A DNA stretch of 36,406 nucleotides from CALXQW01 sp031553045 (GTDB taxonomy: Bacteria > Verrucomicrobiota > Verrucomicrobiia > Opitutales > Intestinicryptomonadaceae): contig JAVBLZ010000023.1 of the NCBI GenBank assembly GCA_031553045.1, positions 1 to 36,406 on the forward strand. Reading direction: 5' to 3'. The translations under genes and the position numbers were made by a program. Of this stretch, positions 7,995-15,768 are shown piece by piece. Numbering within the stretch: the first letter of the stretch is position 1; every line of letters starts with the position of its first letter. The notes below the pieces were generated by a model, which worked only from the letters and a program-made list of their open reading frames with translations, was not told where the DNA came from and did not search any database.

Positions 7995-8744
7995 TTATCT
8001 GTCGGAAATATATGTCGGGGCAAACTTTGCAGCATTGTCGAGCTTGCCGAGGTATTCAAAACTTTGTATCGGGAAAGACGCCCTGTTTAGAGGCACCAAT
8101 ACGCCCTCATTCAAGGAAGAAGCCTTATCAACTTCAACTTTAAAGAACTCCAAAGCTTTAACGGGATTAGATGCAGACGCCAATTTTTTTGAAAGCAATT
8201 TTTTGTAGTTGCTTGGCGAAAGCTCTATCTGCGTACCCAAAACTTTTAGACCTATTGTGTACATAAGCGGTTCAGGCGCTAATCTGTAAATTTGCGCAGC
8301 CTCACCCGGAATTATAAATACTACGGGCGTTCTGCCTGTCGCCTTTACGGCAAGCATCTTGGCGATTGACTTGAAAGCGACCCTGCTTTCCTTTGCGTTA
8401 TCGTCTTCATAAATTACAACAAGCTCAACTTCCACATTCCTAATCCAATCTTTTGTGGATTTTTCATCAGGGTTGTACTTGCCTTCAAGAAGAATTTCAA
8501 AACGCAAATATTCTGTGGCAACATCAGCTTGGTTATACCTCGCCTTAGAAACTTTCACATCTGAAATCAAAACAGGGTCCCCCTTGGGGAAGTTTGGCTG
8601 AACACGTTGAGCCCTTTTGGAAGAACCGCTTGAAGTAGGGGCAGGCGTACCGGTTGTTTCGGTACTTTCAGGAGTGTTGGCAGAATAAGCCTGAACACAA
8701 AAAAATGCAAAAATTGCTATGAAATAATGCAGCTTCTGAATCAT
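7995..8744 (-). CDS. Exported Ig-like protein, Amuc_1102-like
   Basis: A 249-residue protein with a signal peptide (about residues 1-22) and a Ser/Thr/Pro-rich linker (~23-50), then a beta-rich domain whose strands alternate hydrophobic and charged residues (VLISDVKVSKARYN, VEVELVVIYEDD, VVFIIPG). There is no lipobox or membrane anchor. It is the promoter-proximal gene of the five-gene operon, as Amuc_1102 is in Akkermansia, where an immunoglobulin-like fold is known. A role as a minor pilus component or periplasmic adaptor is inference. The start ATG is the first in frame and gives a good signal peptide; no strong Shine-Dalgarno site precedes it. Confidence 0.75.
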   Translation of the reverse strand: MIQKLHYFIAIFAFFCVQAYSANTPESTETTGTPAPTSSGSSKRAQRVQPNFPKGDPVLISDVKVSKARYNQADVATEYLRFEILLEGKYNPDEKSTKDWIRNVEVELVVIYEDDNAKESRVAFKSIAKMLAVKATGRTPVVFIIPGEAAQIYRLAPEPLMYTIGLKVLGTQIELSPSNYKKLLSKKLASASNPVKALEFFKVEVDKASSLNEGVLVPLNRASFPIQSFEYLGKLDNAAKFAPTYISDR

Positions 8745-8874
8745 AAGATTTCAGTTAAACTGTAAAAGAGGTGGATTACAAGCATTTTTCTCAGGTAAAA
8801 ACAGATTTTTTCAAAGACACAAACATATCTTGAAATTCGCACAGCCGTTGAGGAATATACCATTGCTCGCAGGA

Positions 8875-9090
8875 TAGAGCACATTTGGTTTAATTTATCG
8901 CAGTTTACTTTGATTTCGAGCTAGCTCAAGCCTCTTTTGGCTCAAGGATTATGAAAAATTTGCAAGACTTGCAAGGGTCTGAAAGCTGGGGTAGCACTAG
9001 CAGTGCGTCCCCTGTTTTTAGTCCGAAGCAAACGATGCAAAAATTCAAAAGCCTTTGCCAAAAGCGACAGATTAAACCAAATGTGTTCTA
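8875..9090. mobile_element. MITE-like element, copy B (216 bp)
   Basis: The terminal inverted repeats are nearly perfect: the left 20 bases (TAGAGCACATTTGGTTTAAT) match the reverse complement of the right end at 19 of 20 positions. The core (AGCTGGGGTAGCACT, AGTGCGTCCCC, CGAAGCAAACG) is shared with the element at 959-1181, and it can form an inner hairpin. The tips differ from copy A, so the family is diverged. It sits between a terminator and the pilus-like operon, where its hairpins could influence transcription (inference). Confidence 0.68.
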
Positions 9091-9095
9091 GATAA

Positions 9096-9121
9096 AAAAG
9101 ACCGAAAAATTTCGGTCTTTT
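9096..9121. terminator. Bidirectional-looking terminator after the aminotransferase gene
   Basis: A perfect 12-bp inverted repeat (AAAAGACCGAAA / TTTCGGTCTTTT) with A/T tracts on both sides. It lies ~45 bases beyond the stop codon of the minus-strand aminotransferase and would terminate that unit before the MITE-like element and the pilus-like operon. Confidence 0.85.
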
Positions 9122-9166
9122 AAAATATTTTACAAATGCGAATGCCCAGTTGAAATGGATTGGAAT

Positions 9167-10345
9167 CTATCTGGTGCTTTTCAAAATAATTTTCTTGATG
9201 ATTTCAGAAGCCTGCTTCATCTCATCCAATTCAATAGTTGGATGCACCAGAAGCATCAAAGATGTGTCTTTAAGGGAATACGCATTTGGCAAATCTTTAT
9301 GCGACCTTTCCCAACCTAAGTTTGAAAAACATTTTTCGGCAGAAATATTCCAGCAAGTTCCGGCAAATGCAGGCAAGCCCGCCGCAACAATTTCATCGGC
9401 TATTGAATCACGGCTTGCACCGTCTTTGAGCATTTTTGGTTCAATAAAGCAATAATATTTGTAATATGAGCAATACTCAAAATCTCTCGGAAAAACTCTG
9501 CGGATAGAGTGTAAATCCTTAAAAGCATCATTTAAAATTTCGGCATTATTGCGCCTGCGTAAAATCCAAGAGGGCAATTTTTCAAGTGCGCACAAGCCCA
9601 AATAAGCCTGCATTTCAGTGAGGCGCATATTTGTGCCAAAAGACTCTATCAGCCATCTGAAACCGGCAGGATGTTGACGTCTATAAACTGCGTCATAACT
9701 TCTGCCATGATCTTTGTAAGACCACATTTTAAAGTAAAGCCCTTCATCATTTGTGGTAACAGCCCCACCTTCTCCACCAGTAGAAATTATTTTGTCCTGA
9801 CAGTAAGACCATGCGCCTACATGCCCTATAGAACCAACAGGACGCCCCTTGTACATTGCGCCATGCGCCTGCGCACAGTCTTCAATGACATATATGCTGT
9901 GCTTTTTTGCAAGAGCCAAAATTTCATCCATATCGCAAGGCCAACCTGCGTGATGAACGGCTATTATAGCCTTTGTTTTGGGAGTAATCAGAGGCTCTAT
10001 TGTTTCCGCCGTAATGTTCTGAGAGTTTATATCCACATCGGCAACAATGGGCACGCCGCCCTGCGCAACAACTGCGCTTGCGGTTGCAACAAAAGTTCTG
10101 CAAGGCACGATAACTTCATCGCCAATTTCCAGACCTATGGCGTGCAGAGCCAATTCTATTGCAACAGTGCCGTTTGAAAGTGCTATTGAATACTTGCACC
10201 CGACAGACTCGCAAAGCTTTTTCTCAAACTCAAGATTTACTCCGCCCGTCCACCTGTTGATTTTGCCACTGCGCAAAATGTCTGCAACACCTGCAATTTC
10301 AGCTTCGTCAAAGTAGGGCCACTTTTTAAAATTATCTGTGTTCAT
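9167..10345 (-). CDS. DegT/DnrJ/EryC1-family sugar aminotransferase
   Basis: A 392-residue PLP-dependent aminotransferase of the fold-type I sugar family. The likely aldimine lysine is Lys185, followed by a Gly-rich stretch (QDKIISTGGEGG), and the cofactor-contacting aspartate is Asp156 in IEDCAQAHG. The N-terminal SGKINRWTGG segment is typical of the family. It would transfer an amino group from glutamate to the 4-keto carbon of a nucleotide-linked sugar. Its start lies 9 bases after the stop of the 4,6-dehydratase gene, which makes the 4-keto substrate; the pair resembles PglF/PglE. The exact sugar is not determinable. A short-chain variant acting on another keto sugar is the main alternative. 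Confidence 0.9.
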   Translation of the reverse strand: MNTDNFKKWPYFDEAEIAGVADILRSGKINRWTGGVNLEFEKKLCESVGCKYSIALSNGTVAIELALHAIGLEIGDEVIVPCRTFVATASAVVAQGGVPIVADVDINSQNITAETIEPLITPKTKAIIAVHHAGWPCDMDEILALAKKHSIYVIEDCAQAHGAMYKGRPVGSIGHVGAWSYCQDKIISTGGEGGAVTTNDEGLYFKMWSYKDHGRSYDAVYRRQHPAGFRWLIESFGTNMRLTEMQAYLGLCALEKLPSWILRRRNNAEILNDAFKDLHSIRRVFPRDFEYCSYYKYYCFIEPKMLKDGASRDSIADEIVAAGLPAFAGTCWNISAEKCFSNLGWERSHKDLPNAYSLKDTSLMLLVHPTIELDEMKQASEIIKKIILKSTR

Positions 10346-10354
10346 TTTTTTATT

Positions 10355-12244
10355 TTAATCAAAAAACTGTGGATTGTATTCCGGAACTTTTTCTTGTATG
10401 AATTTTTTGACATCGGAAACAGAGCTCTTATTCAAGATTTGAGAAATTTCATCTGCAATAGAGTGCGCTTGTTCGTAAGTCAAAGGGTCAGAAATAAAGC
10501 TGTAAATGCGAGGATGAGAAGTCTCAACCAAAGATTCGTCTTTATGCTGAAGCTCCTCATACAGTTTTTCACCCGGGCGCAAACCCGTGATTTTTATCTC
10601 TATATCAATATCCGGTTTGAAACCACTCAGCATTATTATTTGTCTGGCGATATCTATCACCTTTACGGGTTGCCCCATGTTCAAAACAAATATGTCGCCG
10701 CCTTTTGTCTGTGCGCCGCATTGCAAAACTAAGCCGACAGCCTCAGGGATTGTCATAAAATATCTGGTTACATCAGGATGCGTTACGGTAAGCGGACCAC
10801 CATTGGCTATCTGCTTTTTAAAAGTTGGTATTACGCTGCCAGAAGAACCCAAAACATTGCCAAACCTGACCGCCGCAAATTTTGTCTTGTTGGATGGCAT
10901 ACTTTGAACGCCCAAAGAAAGCATCTCTGAAAGGCGTTTTGTCGCCCCCATCACGTTGGTGGGATTTATAGCCTTATCTGTGGAAATAAGCACAAATTTT
11001 TCAATGCCCGCCAGACTCGCTTCTTCCGCAAGAATCCAAGTGCCAAGGCTGTTGTTGTGCAAAGCTTCAGAGGGTTGATTTTCCATCAAAGGCACGTGCT
11101 TGTGCGCTGCTGCGTGGAATATAATGTCGGGCTTTACAAACTCAATAATGCGCCTTATCCGCTCCCTATTGGAAACGTCGGCAACTACAGATTTTATAAG
11201 TATGCCAAGCTGCCTATCTATCAAGTCTTGCTCAATCTGGAAAAGCAGCACTTCACACTGGTCCAAGATGACAAGGCGCGTAGGGTTTTTTGCGGCAATT
11301 TGCCTGCAAAGTTCAGCGCCTATGCTGCCGCCCGCACCGGTAACCATAATCACTTTGCCTTTTATCATCTCATCAATCAGGTCGGAATCCAGCTTTACGG
11401 GTTCTCTACCCAAGATGTCAATCACATCAACTTCACGTATTTGCGATACTTTAAATATGCCATCCGCCAAATCCACAGTTGAAGGCACGATAGACGTATC
11501 CATGCCAGCCTTTTGCGCCAAGGCTACAATTTCCTTAATTCTGTTTGGCTGTATAGTTTTAGAGGCTATGATGAGCTTGTGAACATCATAACTGTTTTTT
11601 AAATCTGAAAAATTCTTTGGAACTGCTGATACGTTTAACCCTATAATCTGCCTGCCCTGCTTAGATTTGTCGTCATCAAGAAATATCACGGGGCGCAAAC
11701 CCAGATTACGGTGGGAAAGCAGGTTTGAGGCTATAGACGTACCCGTATCACCCGCCCCGAGGATTGCCACATTACGACAAGGCACACAATCTGAATTTAA
11801 AGCCTTGTAACCCATCTCCCTCAACATCCTCAAAGACATTCTGAAAGAACAAAGAAAAATGCAGCTTAGCACAAAATCGGCAACAATCACGCCCCTAGGC
11901 ATTATAAAGTGAAAGTGATTGTACACAACTATTATGGCTGAAGAAAACAGCATCGCCGCCGATATGCGCATCAAATCCGGCATGTGGAAAAATGTCAGCA
12001 ACGCCTTAAATTGTCCAAATGCAACCAGCATTAAAAGTTTTGTAATCAAAACCACAATCAAGGTTTCTGCTGAAAAATACTTGAAAGAAGTAACGCCAAA
12101 ATCAAAACGAAGCAAAAACGCCAAAGTTACCGCCGAGATCAAAATAAATGAATAAATTAACGTTATGATAAAAAACCTCAAAGAGTAAATCCTTGAAAGA
12201 GAGTTTATAACAATATTATCTATAATTTTATTTTTTGCAGACAT
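10355..12244 (-). CDS. Membrane-bound UDP-sugar 4,6-dehydratase (CapD/WbpM/PglF type)
   Basis: A 629-residue protein with four N-terminal membrane helices (~19-135), a first Rossmann-like domain (GAGDTGTS at ~163) and a C-terminal extended SDR domain (TGAGGSIG at ~302). The catalytic block is STDKAINPTNVMGATKR at ~421-437: Met432 replaces the usual Tyr of YxxxK, with Lys436 retained, as in WbpM/PglF enzymes. It would convert UDP-N-acetylglucosamine (or a similar sugar) to the 4-keto-6-deoxy intermediate for the adjacent aminotransferase. I chose ATG at 12244: the longer frame opens with TTG inside purC and would run across the purC terminator. It heads a two-gene unit for glycan or protein glycosylation. 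Confidence 0.9.
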   Translation of the reverse strand: MSAKNKIIDNIVINSLSRIYSLRFFIITLIYSFILISAVTLAFLLRFDFGVTSFKYFSAETLIVVLITKLLMLVAFGQFKALLTFFHMPDLMRISAAMLFSSAIIVVYNHFHFIMPRGVIVADFVLSCIFLCSFRMSLRMLREMGYKALNSDCVPCRNVAILGAGDTGTSIASNLLSHRNLGLRPVIFLDDDKSKQGRQIIGLNVSAVPKNFSDLKNSYDVHKLIIASKTIQPNRIKEIVALAQKAGMDTSIVPSTVDLADGIFKVSQIREVDVIDILGREPVKLDSDLIDEMIKGKVIMVTGAGGSIGAELCRQIAAKNPTRLVILDQCEVLLFQIEQDLIDRQLGILIKSVVADVSNRERIRRIIEFVKPDIIFHAAAHKHVPLMENQPSEALHNNSLGTWILAEEASLAGIEKFVLISTDKAINPTNVMGATKRLSEMLSLGVQSMPSNKTKFAAVRFGNVLGSSGSVIPTFKKQIANGGPLTVTHPDVTRYFMTIPEAVGLVLQCGAQTKGGDIFVLNMGQPVKVIDIARQIIMLSGFKPDIDIEIKITGLRPGEKLYEELQHKDESLVETSHPRIYSFISDPLTYEQAHSIADEISQILNKSSVSDVKKFIQEKVPEYNPQFFD

Positions 12245-12303
12245 GAGAGATAACTTTATATGTACTATTATGTTAATTTCCCACAACACCCATTGTTTTG
12301 CAA

Positions 12304-12352
12304 TAAAAAAAACGCAAAGCCTCCAAAACAAAAAAGTTTGGAGGCTTTGTGT
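12304..12352 (-). terminator. purC terminator
   Basis: A perfect 12-bp stem (AAAGCCTCCAAA / TTTGGAGGCTTT) that extends by four more pairs, a nine-base loop, and a T-run on the minus strand. It starts ~10 bases after the purC stop and separates purC from the dehydratase gene, so the two are probably not one transcript. Confidence 0.88.
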
Positions 12353-12360
12353 TTGGGCGA

Positions 12361-13260
12361 TTAAACACCCATTAATTTTTCCAATGCGGTTTTGTAACAA
12401 GCAATGGTGTTTGTTACAACTTCATCCGGCAAAACCGGACCGGGGTATTGCTTGTTCCAGTCCAATGTTTCAAGCCAGTCTCTGACATACTGCTTGTCAT
12501 AAGATGGCTGAGACTTCCCTATTTCATATTTATCCATTGGCCAATATCTTGAAGAATCCGGTGTGAGAACTTCGTCTATAAGATACATTTCGCCGTTTTT
12601 ATCCGTGCCAAATTCAAATTTTGTATCTGCCAAAATTACGCCGCAAGTTTTGGCTTTTTGATTGCCCAATTTATAAAGCGCCAAACTTGCCGCCTTGATT
12701 TTATTGAAGATATCCGCACCCAAGAGCGCTTCACACTGGGCGTTTGTAATAGGCTCATCATGACCTTCCGCCGCCTTTGTAGTTGGGGTAAAAAGAGGTT
12801 CAGGTAATTGCTGGCTTTCCTTAAAATTTGCAGGCAAATCAAAGTCGAAAAGCTTGCCCGTTTGTTTGTATTCCTTCCAACCGCTACCCGCAAGATAACC
12901 GCGAACAATGGCTTCAATGGGCATGGGATTCAGTTTTTTAACTATCATCGCCCTTTCAACAAGATGCGGATAGTCTTTAAGAACTTCCCTCACCCTTTCA
13001 GAATGATTTGGAACAAGATGGTTTTGCATGACGCCGCTTGTGAGGCTAAACCACCACAGGCTAATTTGCGTAAGCAATATGCCCTTGCCAGGTATGCCGT
13101 TTGGCATAATTACGTCGAACGCCGAGATTCTGTCTGAAGCTATGATTAACAATTCATCGCCCAAATCAAAATTTTCACGCACTTTGCCCTTTGCAATTTT
13201 TTTGTAAGGCAAGTTGTCTATGGTCATCAAAGCTTCTTTTGGCAGTTCAATATTTTTCAT
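12361..13260 (-). CDS. purC: Phosphoribosylaminoimidazole-succinocarboxamide synthase
   Basis: A 299-residue SAICAR synthetase, the ATP-dependent step that joins aspartate to CAIR in purine biosynthesis (cytosol). Family motifs are present: GKVRENFDLGDELLIIASDR near the N-terminus, SAFDVIMP, a VRGYLAGSGWKEY block (~118) and the C-terminal DEVLTPDSSRYWP segment. The length fits the ~300-residue form that includes yeast Ade1, longer than the ~240-residue Bacillus-type enzyme. The ATG at 13260 is used; an in-frame ATG at 13227 gives a start just ahead of the first conserved block and is an equally reasonable choice. It is the last gene of a purH, LysM lipoprotein, purC run and is followed by a strong terminator. 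Confidence 0.95.
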   Translation of the reverse strand: MKNIELPKEALMTIDNLPYKKIAKGKVRENFDLGDELLIIASDRISAFDVIMPNGIPGKGILLTQISLWWFSLTSGVMQNHLVPNHSERVREVLKDYPHLVERAMIVKKLNPMPIEAIVRGYLAGSGWKEYKQTGKLFDFDLPANFKESQQLPEPLFTPTTKAAEGHDEPITNAQCEALLGADIFNKIKAASLALYKLGNQKAKTCGVILADTKFEFGTDKNGEMYLIDEVLTPDSSRYWPMDKYEIGKSQPSYDKQYVRDWLETLDWNKQYPGPVLPDEVVTNTIACYKTALEKLMGV

Positions 13261-13298
13261 GATATGTTATGCAAATTTATTTAATCTCTATTTTAAAA

Positions 13299-14129
13299 TT
13301 ATCTTGGGATACGCAGAGTCTGCCCGAGTTTAAGAGATTCGGGGCTTGAAAGTTTGTCTTTATTTGCCTGAAAAATCTCCTTCCATCTTGAAGATGAGCC
13401 ATAAACTTTTCTGCTTATGCTGCTTAAAGTATCGCCCGCTTGCACGGTATATGTTGAGGGCGTATCAGGACGCACTTCTACGCTGGGCGCTTGCTGTTGA
13501 GAAGGTGCGGCAGGCTTAACCTGATGCGCCGGCAAAGAGGGCTGCTCCGCCTTTAAATTCCTTTGTGCGGCGGCGGAAATCTTTTGCATATTTTCAAAAG
13601 ATTCTATCATAGAAGAAGACTGGGAAAGTTTTTGTTTAAGCTCAAAATTTTCTTTCTGAAGTTTTTGGACAAGCTCCTCCATCTCCATACGTTTGATGTT
13701 GGATTCAAACGGGCTTTCAGGCAAAGATGCTGCAAACTTTTTCTGGGCGGTTTCTATCATCTGACGCACCATGTCGGAAGCTTGAGAGTTTGGTTTATAT
13801 TCCAGATATTTCCTAAAATGATATATGGCGGCAATAGGGTCTGAAAGCTTATTGAGATAAAGCCTGCCAAGCTCAAGATGAGATTCAGGCGCATCTTTGC
13901 GTTTGTCCACAATTTTCAAAAACGCACTCATAGCCTCAGCGTCATTGCCCCGCCTGAGCTCCTCTTGAGCGCGTATAAAATGCGGTTCGTCAGTTTCCTT
14001 CTGGGCAAGTTCCGAATTGTTGTCGCAACCGCCGACGGAAAAAATATACAACACAGCAAGCATGGAAAACAAAACCGTCAAAGACAGTTTTATCTTACTT
14101 AAACTTGCGGCTGTTCCAAATTTTTCCAT
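13299..14129 (-). CDS. TPR and LysM domain lipoprotein or membrane-anchored protein
   Basis: A 276-residue envelope protein, starting at the ATG at 14129 (the longer frame opens with TTG). A hydrophobic segment (~15-34) ends VGGC, a plausible but imperfect lipobox. TPR-like helices span ~50-120, a coiled coil ~150-195, a Pro/Gln/Ala-rich linker ~196-225, and a C-terminal LysM module ~227-276 (YTVQAGDTLSSIS to LKLGQTLRIP), which binds peptidoglycan. This fits a cell-wall-binding scaffold such as those in division or envelope maintenance. It lies between purH and purC with small gaps (42 and 38 bases), so it is probably co-transcribed with them, though no metabolic link is evident. Confidence 0.82.
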   Translation of the reverse strand: MEKFGTAASLSKIKLSLTVLFSMLAVLYIFSVGGCDNNSELAQKETDEPHFIRAQEELRRGNDAEAMSAFLKIVDKRKDAPESHLELGRLYLNKLSDPIAAIYHFRKYLEYKPNSQASDMVRQMIETAQKKFAASLPESPFESNIKRMEMEELVQKLQKENFELKQKLSQSSSMIESFENMQKISAAAQRNLKAEQPSLPAHQVKPAAPSQQQAPSVEVRPDTPSTYTVQAGDTLSSISRKVYGSSSRWKEIFQANKDKLSSPESLKLGQTLRIPR

Positions 14130-14171
14130 ATACTTAATTTCCGTAATGCTAGCGCACAAATTTCAAGCGCC

Positions 14172-15698
14172 CTAGTGTCTGAAATGGCGCACGCCGGTAA
14201 AGACCATTGCCATGTTATTAGCATCGGCAGCCGCAATAACTTCTTCATCCCTGACAGAACCTCCTGGTTGGATGACGGCGCTTGCGCCAGCTTTTGCTGC
14301 GGTTTCCAGACCGTCAGCAAATGGGAAGAAAGCGTCTGAGGCTATGATGCTGTTTTTTAAAGATAAATTTGCGTTTTCCGCCTTCCAGACGGCAATCCTA
14401 GAGCTGTCCACACGAGACATTTGCCCTGCACCTATGCCCAAAGTGCGCTCATTGGAAGCATAGACAATGGCGTTGCTTTTAACATGTTTCACAACTTTCC
14501 ATCCAAAGAAAAGCGCCTTCCATTCGTCTTCGGTGGGTTGACGCTTTGTAACAACTTTCATGTTTGATTTTAGCTCGGCAATAGAATCCGCCTCTTGAGC
14601 AAGAATCCCGCCAAACACGCTTTTGTACTGAACTTTTGAAGGCTCAAAACCCAAATCTATCATAAGGCGCAGATTCTTTTTCTTGCCCAAAATTTCAAAA
14701 GCTTCTGCGCTAAAAGATGGCGCAATGATAACCTCGCAAAATATGTTTGATATTGCCTCAGCCAAATCTTTGCCGAGCTCTTTATTGGCGACTATTATGC
14801 CGCCAAAGGGCGCTTGAGTGTCTGTTGCAAACGCTTGATTCCAAGCTTCTAAAAGCGTATCGGCGCTTGCCACACCGCAAGGGTTGGTGTGTTTTAATAT
14901 TGCAACTGTCGGGCTTGAAAATTCTCTGATAAGTTCTGCAGCAGCAGAAATATCAATTATGTTGTTGTAGGAAAGCTCCTTACCCTGCAACTGTTTGAAA
15001 CGCTTGTCAAAATCTCCATACAAGGCGGCGTTTTGATGCGGATTTTCACCATAGCGCATTTTTTGCACTAAGGGCAGACCTATGTTAAGCTGCTCAGGCA
15101 TTCCAGAAGCGTACTTGCCAGAAAGATAGTTGGCTATTGCCGCATCATAAGCGCTTGTGCGTTGATAAACTTTTAACGCCAAATTTTTGCGCAAGTTTTC
15201 CAAAACGCTTTTGTCAGGATTTTCCATCGCAGAAAGCAAAGCGGGGTAATCAGAACTATCGCAAAGCACAGAAACATCCTGATGATTTTTTGCAGCACTG
15301 CGCAGCATGGAAGGCCCGCCTATGTCTATATTTTCTATGGCATCATGCAAAGTACACTGCGCATTGGCGACTGTTGCCTCAAAGGGATACAAATTCACAA
15401 CGACAATATCTATCATGCCTATGTTGTGCTTCTTTGCCATATCCATATGCGAAGCGTTGTCCCTCAGACAAAGCAGACCACCATGGATTTTAGGATGTAA
15501 GGTTTTCACCCTGCCGTCCATCATTTCAGGAAAGCCCGTGTAGTCGCTGACTTCCGTAACCGGAACGCCGTTTTGCGCCAAAAGTTTTGCCGTGCCACCC
15601 GTAGAAAGAATCATGTATGAGTGTTTTTCAACCAAAGCTCTGGCAAATTCAAGAACTCCGGTTTTGTCGCTTACAGAAATTAACGCTCTTTTTTGCAT
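14172..15698 (-). CDS. purH: Bifunctional AICAR formyltransferase / IMP cyclohydrolase
   Basis: A 508-residue enzyme catalysing the last two steps of IMP synthesis: formyl transfer to AICAR, then ring closure. The N-terminal IMP cyclohydrolase domain begins RALISVSDKTG and contains GRVKTLHPKIHGG (~60-75). The C-terminal formyltransferase contains LRYGENPHQ-type and KHTNPCG motifs (~225-275) and ends with the conserved DEEVIAAADANNMAMVFTG region. Full length for the family. I placed the start at the ATG at 15698; a TTG three codons upstream is less like PurH N-termini. It precedes the LysM lipoprotein and purC on the same strand. Confidence 0.96.
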   Translation of the reverse strand: MQKRALISVSDKTGVLEFARALVEKHSYMILSTGGTAKLLAQNGVPVTEVSDYTGFPEMMDGRVKTLHPKIHGGLLCLRDNASHMDMAKKHNIGMIDIVVVNLYPFEATVANAQCTLHDAIENIDIGGPSMLRSAAKNHQDVSVLCDSSDYPALLSAMENPDKSVLENLRKNLALKVYQRTSAYDAAIANYLSGKYASGMPEQLNIGLPLVQKMRYGENPHQNAALYGDFDKRFKQLQGKELSYNNIIDISAAAELIREFSSPTVAILKHTNPCGVASADTLLEAWNQAFATDTQAPFGGIIVANKELGKDLAEAISNIFCEVIIAPSFSAEAFEILGKKKNLRLMIDLGFEPSKVQYKSVFGGILAQEADSIAELKSNMKVVTKRQPTEDEWKALFFGWKVVKHVKSNAIVYASNERTLGIGAGQMSRVDSSRIAVWKAENANLSLKNSIIASDAFFPFADGLETAAKAGASAVIQPGGSVRDEEVIAAADANNMAMVFTGVRHFRH

Positions 15699-15768
15699 AT
15701 CCGGCAAATCAATTATATTTGCCCTTCTTATACAAGAATATTTTTGAAAAAAAGATGATTTTTGCAGG

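Larger units (their letters stand above)
8745..9166. other. Intergenic region upstream of the pilus-like operon
   Basis: A 422-bp gap between two minus-strand units. From right to left it holds the terminator of the aminotransferase gene (9096-9121), a MITE-like element (8875-9090), and about 130 bases of AT-rich sequence that must contain the promoter of the operon starting at 8744. I cannot pick out a convincing -35/-10 pair in the last part. Confidence 0.6.

Noticed and set aside
10394..11582. Several plus-strand open frames across the dehydratase gene
   Set aside because: Shadow frames: the minus-strand frame has clear Rossmann and catalytic motifs, while these have none and mutually overlap.
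12245..12400. A 52-residue N-terminal extension of the 4,6-dehydratase
   Set aside because: It begins with TTG inside purC and crosses the purC terminator hairpin; the ATG at 12244 gives the expected family N-terminus.
13299..14159. TTG start 10 codons upstream for the LysM lipoprotein
   Set aside because: The extension is hydrophilic and has no ribosome site; the ATG at 14129 places the signal segment near the N-terminus.
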